A model generated the notes under the pieces. That model was not told where the DNA came from. It searched no databases and was given only the letters and a program-made list of their open reading frames with translations. DNA of 64,000 nt from Cristatella mucedo (Eukaryota; Bryozoa; Phylactolaemata; Cristatellidae). This document shows positions 57,097 through 64,000 of the stretch, piece after piece (the first letter of the stretch is position 1; each line of letters opens with the position of its first letter). Position numbers and translations under genes: made by a program. The DNA is taken from assembly GCA_009760855.2 (NCBI GenBank), contig WPIO01000125.1:491001-555000 (forward strand), given 5' to 3'.

Positions 57097-57936
57097 CTAT
57101 ACCCGAGCTTTGATCTCTCTCTGCCATCCCACACGTGAAATTTCCTTGCAGCATGTATTACTGACATTCGAACATGGAAGGTAGCAACTTTCTCAAATTT
57201 AATGACAATAAAACAAACTGATTTGTCACGGGCGAATGATTTAAGTGTTGCTCAGAAAATGGAGAGCCTAACCATCAAAACGGCATGGCACCTTAGTTCC
57301 TGTAGCATCTGCTTTGAATCTAGGTGCTCTGCCCCAAACTGAACATTCACTAGATGATCATATCAGCTCCACAGTCAAATCTACCAAATTACAGCTATGT
57401 GCCGTCGTAAAAATTACATTCTGCTCACACAGGGACACCACAGCCAAGCTGGTTCATACATTTGTGACCCTCCCGTCTTGACTTCTGTGTCACATTACTT
57501 GCCAGTTTTCTAGCCTGAGAAAAAATAAGTTTACAGTTGCAGCACAACTCTGCAGCTCGGCTTGTTTTCGGGAACGTTACATATGCCACATTACACCACT
57601 TCTCACCCACTTTCGGATGCTCTATACACTTAGCAGCATATGAATTTTAAGGTTCTGAAACCACCACCAGGTCCCTTCATTCCCTCCGTCCAGCATAACC
57701 AAATACTTCATAATCAGGCTTCACATTGCACCACCCACTCTTTTCATGTCTTTTAGCTATGCATCTAACTAACCTCAAATCGTTTGGAGACAGTGGAATC
57801 AGTTCAAATGCTCCCAAAGCTCATGATTTACTACCACCCGATGTCCCAACATCCTCTGACTTGGCGGCATTTAAAAAGGAAGCTAAGCAAGGAACATCTT
57901 CACTCCTGCTGCCGACTGAAGCACATCCTTCAAGCG

Positions 57937-58568
57937 CTTGCAGCTGGTGCAAAACTCTGCAGCCAGGCTTGTCTGTCGTCAGCTTCGCAGTTGCCACATC
58001 ACACCACTTCTCACCGACCTGAACTGGCTCCCAGTCAAGCAACGGATCGAATTCAAGGTTTTGTCACTCACTTTTAGGCCCCTTCATTCTTTGGCTCCAA
58101 CCTACCTATCAGATCTACTCCCCCACCAGGCTAAGCATCGTACCACCCACTTTTCGGAAACTAACTGTCCACCTATACCTCGTACAAACCTCAAATCATT
58201 TGGAGACCATGCTTTTAGTTCGTATGCTCCCAAAGCCCAGAACTCACTTCCGACTTCCGTCATGACATCCCCTGACTTGGACCACACTTAAAAAGAAACT
58301 AAAGCACATCTATTTATGACAGCATTTAGTGGGCCCCGTGATTCATCCTTTATGTGCTTATGCATGCTGACACTGTGCACGCTGCCACTAACCATACTTA
58401 CATGCTGACCCTGTGCATGTCACCTCTAACAATGTTATTCATGCTGTTTATCAAGCATGATATTTCCACTCACCATTCGACCGTGTTTCTTTTGCAGCAA
58501 ATGTAAAGCACAAAGAAAGAGATTGAGTTCTCTGAGGGCGCTTTATCAAGCATATTATTATTATCCTT
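57937..58568 (+). repeat. LINE family A, nested in LINE B
   Basis: Begins at GCGCTTGCAGCTGGTGCAAA and covers [46 protein letters not shown] and [19 protein letters not shown]. The tail ends ATTATTATTATCC. Flanking ATCCTTCAA and ATCCTTTCA resemble a target-site duplication. Confidence 0.8.
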
Positions 58569-58794
58569 TCAGGCCATCCATTGCTACTACTTCCATGCTA
58601 TTCATTTCCCTGAACTGCACTCCTGACAGCTATGCTTCTCACTTCTGTGTTACGTGAGATGAAGTCTGTTGGCTACCGAAAGAAGATTAGGCTATGCATG
58701 CATATAAAAAAACTCACCAGTGTAACACCAACTTAGTCCATGTGACTTTTACAGATGGAGATACATAAAATTAAATTCACCAGCTTCTCACAGC

Positions 58795-58949
58795 CTATAG
58801 GCCAGGAAGTAAGGTGCTGGCTCTTCACGACCGAGGTCGTGGATTCGAATCCTGCAGTGGACGATCCTTCATTGCAAACTGCAAGCAGTGGTGATAGCCA
58901 TTAAGGCTCTTCTGCTGCTCCTCAAACGAGGCTGTTAAATCAACTAATA

Positions 58950-58955
<6 letters not shown>
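58795..58955 (+). repeat. tRNA-like SINE family 2, uninterrupted copy
   Basis: Contains GTCGTGGATTCGAATCCTGC (B-box region), GATCCTTCATTGC, CATTAAGGCTCTTCTGCTGC and GGCTGTTAAATCAAC, then runs into a (CA)n tract. Confidence 0.55.

Positions 58956-59015
<60 letters not shown>
58950..59015. repeat. (CA)n(TA)n microsatellite
   Basis: About 25 CA units and a short TA run, between a SINE and a LINE copy. Confidence 0.95.
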
Positions 59016-59016
<1 letters not shown>

Positions 59017-59700
59017 TTGCTTGCTGGTCTACCGGCTTGTGCAATAAGGCATTTACAGCTTGTGCAAAACTCTGCAGCTAGGCTTGTCTGTCACACGAGC
59101 ATAGCAGTTGCCATATCACACCCCTTCTTGCCGACCTGCACTGGCTCCTAGTCAAGCAACGCATCGACTTCAAGGTCGTCCTACTCACTTTTAGGTCACT
59201 TCTTTCTTTGGCTCCAACCTACCTATCAGATCTACACCCCCACCAGGCCAAGCATCGTACCACCTGCTTTTCAGAATCCAACAGTCTACCAATACCTCGT
59301 ACAAACCTCAAATCCTTTGGAGAACGTGCATTTAGTTCGTATGCTCCCAAAGCCTGGAACTCACTCCCGACTTGCGTCAGAACATCCTTTGACTTGACCA
59401 CATTTAAAAAGAACTTAAAACACACCTATTTAGGACAGCATTTAGTGGGTCCGGTGATTCGACCTTTATGTGCTTATGCATGCTGACACTGTGCATGCTG
59501 CCACTAACCACACTTGCATGCTGACCCTGTGCATGTCACCCCTAACCATGTTATTCTTGTTGTTTATCGAGCATTACACGGCTCACCATTCGATCGTGTT
59601 TCCTTTGCAGCAAATGCAAATCTGAATGGATATCTGAATGAGTTTACTTGAAAGAGATTGAGTTCTCTGAGGGCACTTATCAAGTGTGTTATTGTTGTTA
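59016..59700 (+). repeat. LINE family A, 3' fragment
   Basis: From TTGCTTGCTGGTCTACCGGC through QNSAARLVC and [20 protein letters not shown] to [20 protein letters not shown]. The 3'UTR has a small rearrangement near 59620-59650, and the tail is a degraded hairpin. Confidence 0.8.
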
Positions 59701-61476
59701 TCTAGAAAGCGATTGGTTTCTCTGAATGGTGCTACATCAAACATATTATGTATTCTTACTATTATTTGCTTCGAATTCGAATTATCCTTTGCAATCAAAT
59801 GCAAGCTGACACTATATTTTCTCACTTAAAAACTGACTTGTTTCTGTTCCAGCATACGTTAAGTGCCTAGAAAGAGATGTAATTCTCTTGGAGTGTTCTA
59901 CAAATGTCTTTGCTGTTATCAATCCCATTCATCAATGCAACGTGTACAAATGGGATACGTCTCCTTATACAGACATCATTTCCCAGTCATTTGCTCTGGT
60001 TAGCTCACGGAACCTTTGCATTGCTAGGCTCTTCAAATTCATCTTTGTTCCTAACTCAAAGGCGAATGCATTTGAGTGGCCCTAACGTATTGCCGTACTC
60101 TTATTATTTACAAGCCAGGCAAAATTGCATTTATAAAGCGAATAGCATTTCACATTCCATCATGCGCCGCCAAATTCTTCACGATATTCTGTCAAATCTT
60201 ACTTTTCGTTATTGTCTGCAATGCATATCACACACAAGAATAATAATATAAACTTAATGCAATCTATAACTAGGGAAGCTGGTTCCATATTAGGAAACTA
60301 AGGATATGAATGAGTTTACTTATGTGTCTCTTCAGGGTTTAGTCCAACATTTCTGTGTGGATATTTCTGCGTATTTCGTTTAAAGTCTTTTACGATCGTT
60401 CAGTCTGGATCACGAGATTTTTACGGCACTGAAAGCGCCTGACTTTGTTTTACAACTATGTAGCAGACAGCATAAGTATAAGATCACTGAAACCAACGTG
60501 CTGCCACTCCCTGGATTTACGATAAAGATTTTACTCATTCAAGTGCGCAGTATTATGTTTACATATGAAGTACCTAACAATACCTTGCCGCAAAGCTATG
60601 GAAATGCCTCGAGTTACCGCTACTCGACCGGACGGTAAGGAAGACTATCACCGAGGTCGGTTGTCAGTTCTTGTACAAGATGCTGCACTGAAGGCCAGCA
60701 TAGGAAATAATTAACCTTTTATCCTGTACTACCTTGGCAAGTCGGTATGGTATGTCGGTACGAATAAGGTGCCCCACGCTGAAATAGCACAGTTAACATT
60801 TTAAGTGGCCGGGCGTTTGCATTACATATCCTCGAACTACCAGAATGCACTTAAGTTGCTTTAAATAGAATTAGGAAAGCTCACCAGGTTTATCTTGAGA
60901 CAAATTCCTAACGGTGGCCTTCACAGTTTATGGGCGCACGTTAGCGAGCAAAGGATCGCAGAAGGGATACGTCGCCAGCGTAGTGCTGTAGAAAGCCGGT
61001 TCTGCAGTTGTACACAGCCACTTATTGAGTGAAGTGAATGAATAACAACTTTAATCCTTTAATAATATTTAATAATCTTGGTAAGGATATATCTCAATAG
61101 AGCAAATTTCACAGGTCGCCGTCGCGTTCGTCGTTCCCACTGACCGCTTCAGACCAGACGCTGATTAAGGGACCCCTGAGGCGACGCATCGTGGCCAAGT
61201 AAATATGTAAAGCCGGTCATAAGGGAGTTAAGGTTTTAAGGGAGTACTTATTTATCACATCGCTATTTCTGGAGTTCATTGCGCTTAATATTTGATTTTC
61301 CCGAATGGGTGGACAGCAAGATCGAGTTCGTGCACCGGAAGCGCGACATTCCCTGTACATCAGAACAGCCCACGTGCGGCAGGAGGCGGAACTTTTCATA
61401 CCATATTTAGAAGTAGGCTCCCCACTCCCGACCTGCCTTATTGCGACCGGAACCACGACTGGAAGTCACGCGGCAA
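59701..61476. other. Spacer upstream of Jun
   Basis: A LINE-A tail relic near 59840-59915, otherwise no recognised gene. The final few hundred bases are more GC-rich and probably belong to the Jun control region. Confidence 0.45.
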
Positions 61477-61484
61477 TGATGTCA
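61477..61484. promoter_or_regulatory. TRE/CRE-like site upstream of Jun
   Basis: TGATGTCA, the reverse complement of TGACATCA, the variant AP-1/ATF site known from the c-JUN promoter. It lies 296 bases before the Jun start codon. Confidence 0.55.
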
Positions 61485-61491
61485 TTACCAA

Positions 61492-61496
61492 CCAAT
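61492..61496 (+). promoter_or_regulatory. CCAAT box upstream of Jun
   Basis: CCAAT in the context ACCAACCAATCACA, fitting an NF-Y-type site. It starts 20 bases before the second TGATGTCA. Confidence 0.55.
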
Positions 61497-61511
61497 CACA
61501 ATCTGGTAAGA

Positions 61512-61519
61512 TGATGTCA
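61512..61519. promoter_or_regulatory. Proximal TRE/CRE-like site of Jun
   Basis: A second TGATGTCA. Expected partners are Jun/ATF2-type dimers, which would make the gene autoregulated. Confidence 0.6.
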
Positions 61520-61523
61520 GTAT

Positions 61524-61533
61524 CTAAATATAA
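61524..61533. promoter_or_regulatory. MEF2-type site of Jun
   Basis: CTAAATATAA matches the MEF2 consensus YTAWWWWTAR at every position. It starts 12 bases after the start of the proximal TGATGTCA. Confidence 0.6.
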
Positions 61534-61574
61534 CCGCTTAGTCAGATTATATATTCTGTGCGATGTGTCAGCGC

Positions 61575-61581
61575 TGACTCA
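61575..61581. promoter_or_regulatory. Consensus AP-1 site near Jun start region
   Basis: TGACTCA, the exact AP-1 element. It falls close to where transcription is expected to begin if the promoter spacing is conserved. Confidence 0.5.
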
Positions 61582-61646
61582 TAAGCGGTTGGTCCAACAT
61601 CGCGTCGTTGTCCTCGGTACCTGTGTCTGTGCATCGAGCGGCGAGG

Positions 61647-61653
61647 TGAGTCA
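61647..61653. promoter_or_regulatory. Second consensus AP-1 site, Jun 5' leader
   Basis: TGAGTCA (complement of TGACTCA), 120 bases before the start codon, probably in the transcribed leader. Confidence 0.4.
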
Positions 61654-61772
61654 CCACCGAGGTGCCTTCGGTGTCCGGCAGCGGCTTTCATTGAACGGTC
61701 GGCTTTGCTTAGTGGCCCCACTGCTTTCCTCCGGTGATAGCCGATTCCGCTGTTCCCGTTGCAGTTGCCGGA

Positions 61773-62588
61773 ATGGAAACGAGCATGTACCAGGACGATG
61801 GCGCCATTTCGGGGTCTAGCACATTAAAGAAGTCAATGACTCTCGATTTCTCCGGATGTAATTCGAAGCAGAACAGGTTTCAGAGTTTGTTGGCCTCGCC
61901 GGATCTTCACTTGCTCAAGCTTGGCTCGCCCGAGCTCGAAAAGATGCTAATTCAGGCCAACGCCGGCAGTCTAGCGACGCCGACTCCAACACAGTTCATA
62001 TATCCTCGATATCCTGTGACGGAGGAGCAGGAGGCCTACGCTAGGGGCTTTGTCGAGGCGCTTGCCGAGCTGCATCAAGGAAGATTCACGACCGAGGCTA
62101 CTAACATCGGTGATGAACCAAGCAATGGCAGCAATACGTATTCAACTCTACAGCCTCTGTCGTTACCTGTCTCAGCTTGCGCGACTACTCAGCAGGTTGC
62201 CGGCGTTATACAAAGCAGAAAGGGTTTACCAGCTTCGAACGCTGTACCTATGGAACCGTTCCTGAGCTACAGTCCTTCGCCCAGCGTCAAGGAGGAGCCG
62301 CAAACGGTGCCCAGCTCGCCTCCGACCTCCCCGGTTGACATGGAAGACCAAGAGAGGCAGAAGCTGGACCGCAAGAGGGCCCGAAACCGCATTGCTGCGC
62401 GAAAATGCCGAACACGTAAGATGGAGCGCATTTCGAAGCTGGAGGAGAAAGTAGCCGATCTGAAAAATAAGAACGCCGAACTTGCATCCGCAGCATCGAG
62501 CTTACACGAGCAGGTTGCCGCACTCAAGCAGCAGATCGGTGAGCATGTAAAAAGAGGGTGCCAGTTTAACGGCCTACCCATTTTATGA
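61773..62588 (+). CDS. JUN: Jun-family bZIP transcription factor
   Basis: A 271-residue nuclear AP-1 protein that dimerises through its zipper and binds TGA(C/G)TCA. The start ATG at 61773 gives METSMYQDD, matching the METTFYDD start of vertebrate c-Jun; the frame runs further upstream but without an ATG. Blocks in order: KKSMTLDF (delta/JNK-docking region, ~19-26); two Ser-Pro sites in [18 protein letters not shown] (S42, S52, equivalent to human S63/S73); TPTPTQF (69-75); [20 protein letters not shown] (82-101); a VKEEPQTVP sumoylation-type motif (162-170); [10 protein letters not shown]; basic region [20 protein letters not shown] (191-210) with the redox-type Cys at 202; and a zipper with Leu at 213, 220, 227, 234 and 241. 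It ends RGCQF. A single exon, as in vertebrate JUN. Shorter than human c-Jun (331), because the central Gln/Pro/Gly-rich region is reduced. A JunB/JunD assignment is not meaningful outside vertebrates. Confidence 0.97.
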   Translation: METSMYQDDGAISGSSTLKKSMTLDFSGCNSKQNRFQSLLASPDLHLLKLGSPELEKMLIQANAGSLATPTPTQFIYPRYPVTEEQEAYARGFVEALAELHQGRFTTEATNIGDEPSNGSNTYSTLQPLSLPVSACATTQQVAGVIQSRKGLPASNAVPMEPFLSYSPSPSVKEEPQTVPSSPPTSPVDMEDQERQKLDRKRARNRIAARKCRTRKMERISKLEEKVADLKNKNAELASAASSLHEQVAALKQQIGEHVKRGCQFNGLPIL

Positions 62589-64000
62589 TCTACTTGCTAC
62601 TAACCATGATATATGCCTATATATGTGCCGGCATGCGTTCTCACGACTCTCAGAAGTGCAGAAGTATCGCAATGCCGGCGAGCCAACCCAGAGTCAGACC
62701 TCTGGGCAGGTCATTCATTATTTGTGCAGGACAATTCGTTTCATATGTGGGCTTGGCCTAGCTAAGAAACTTTCTTACCATTTCCATGTATATATTTATT
62801 TTTGTAAATACCTAGCTGGTGCTATGCGGCCAACTATTACTTGTGAGGTATCAGTACTTCATTGTCATTGTGAAGCACAACTGATGCAAATATAAGGGCT
62901 GAAAGTTTTTTGTACTGCTGATTTGACGTATTTATGCTTGCGTAGCAGCAGCAGCAGCATCTTGCTTGCAGTAGCCGCGCATGATGGATATGGATTTCAG
63001 TGCACGCTTGCCAGTATACAACAAGCACTAACCAACACACACACACACACACCAACTTTTGCTAACTTGCTCCTAGTTTACCCTAGCTGTAAGTGTTGGA
63101 ATTCTTTGCACAGACGAACAGCCGTTGGGCATTTCTGCTACTGCCACTTTGATCGTTTGACCGTGCTGCTCGGCCGGTAAACTCCTCGAGTCGAGTTCGG
63201 CAACAGTAAGCAACCGCAGGAATGCCAGCCGCTCTGAGATGGTGTGTGGGTGCTTGTAACCAACAGTAGGAATGCTAGGAGGTCTGAGATGGCTCCTGGA
63301 CTACATGGCAGCTGGGTATCCTATCCGTGCAGCATTATATTTGTCACTATTGAATGCACCTCCTAAGCCTTTGTTCGTAGCTGGATGGAGCTATTATGCT
63401 CCAACCAAGAGGCATGCTGATGGTAGCCCAGCATCTGCACTCGGCTTTGAAGTGGGTAATCGCCTGTTTTTATTGAACAGTACCCAAGCTCCGTCTGCCT
63501 CTTGGATCCACAACTTCACAGGCCCAGCTGCATCCTGTGCCAATAGGTGCAAGCCATCGATGTGGATAGGGAAGCTATGGTCTTACATGTGGAGAAAATT
63601 GGCAAGTGAAATAGCATTCGAACAAAATGGTAGGATGCATTGGCGAAGAAGTAGAGCTTGTTGTGATTATTAGAATCATGACATATGACACAGCAGATGG
63701 TGTACCGGTATGATAGCACTTATTGATCCGTTATATTGATCTTTACTTGTGGACGATTCCAAGTGCCACGGGTAAAGCAGACCATGCTTATGCAGCGGCT
63801 AACACTAAATTACCTTCGGAGCAGCAAGTCGAAGATGGAAGCCGAGGTGCAAGCACCGACGCTGGCAAGTCGATTGTGCCCACTCTCCGAGTACGGCCAG
63901 CCTATTTTTCTGGCTTCCTCCGTAACTTGAGTTGTAGCTGGCACAATTAGATAGCTTAAACAAGAACCCTTCAAGAGCTGCATGGAAATGTGACTGCTCA
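62589..64000 (+). other. Probable Jun 3'UTR and downstream spacer
   Basis: AU-rich segments containing ATTTA (62794-62798 and 62930-62934) fit the destabilising elements of immediate-early mRNAs. A short (CA)n run is at 63036. The 133-codon frame at 63272-63673 has no recognised domain and is probably chance. No clear AATAAA was seen. Confidence 0.4.

Larger units (their letters stand above)
56600..58780 (+). repeat. LINE family B, long copy split by LINE A
   Basis: Plus-oriented. The RT palm remnant FLDLSTAFNTIHH (near 56660) and QGSVLGPLLFTTYILPLANG (near 56850-56915) are followed by a (GACA)n expansion, then C-terminal remnants to about 57936. LINE A (57937-58568) interrupts it, and the family-B 3'UTR resumes at 58569 (ATGAAGTCTGTTGGCTACCG) and ends GGAGATACATAAAATTAAA. 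Dead. Confidence 0.7.

Noticed and set aside
61292-61819. 175-codon plus-strand frame before and overlapping Jun
   Set aside because: It overlaps the conserved promoter sites and the Jun start in another frame, and has no domain.
1-64000. CRISPR arrays, bacterial operons, viral genomes
   Set aside because: There is no spaced direct-repeat array. Coding is intron-containing and metazoan, and the repeats are LINE, SINE and DNA transposon derived.

Overview
This is a eukaryotic, metazoan genome window. The evidence is three animal-type genes: TAF11 and MSH5, both with GT-AG introns on the minus strand, and an intronless Jun-family bZIP gene on the plus strand. Spacers and introns are full of degenerate LINE fragments, tRNA-headed SINEs, a dead Tc1-like transposon and microsatellites. 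The phylum cannot be fixed from the sequence alone. The repeat load and conserved intron structure suggest an invertebrate with fairly large introns.

Layout. 1-3.2 kb is repeat-rich spacer. 3.2-8.1 kb is TAF11 (minus, two exons, 4.2 kb intron filled with LINE copies). 8.1-15 kb is spacer dominated by a mosaic of LINE copies in alternating orientation. 15.0-53.2 kb is a single large gene, the meiotic MutS homologue MSH5 (minus). I reconstructed 26 exons by hand; the junction phases close exactly and give an 815-residue protein. Its introns hold nearly all the mobile elements of the middle of the window. 53.2-61.4 kb is spacer with a hAT-like non-autonomous element, nested LINEs and microsatellites. 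61.47-62.6 kb is the Jun promoter and coding sequence. The last 1.4 kb is probable Jun 3'UTR and spacer.

No operon-like cooperation is expected. TAF11 is a TFIID subunit, MSH5 a meiotic recombination factor and Jun an AP-1 transcription factor. MSH5 and Jun are divergently transcribed about 8.5 kb apart. The Jun upstream region carries CCAAT, TRE/CRE-like and MEF2-type sites in the order and spacing I remember for the vertebrate c-JUN promoter.

Two LINE families account for most repeats. Family A has a 3' hairpin and a (TAT/ATT)n tail. Family B ends in a GGAGATACAT-type tail. A tRNA-derived SINE ends with a hairpin like that of LINE family A, suggesting that the SINE borrows the LINE machinery. 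Several insertions are nested and give a relative chronology. None of the mobile elements seen has an intact reading frame.
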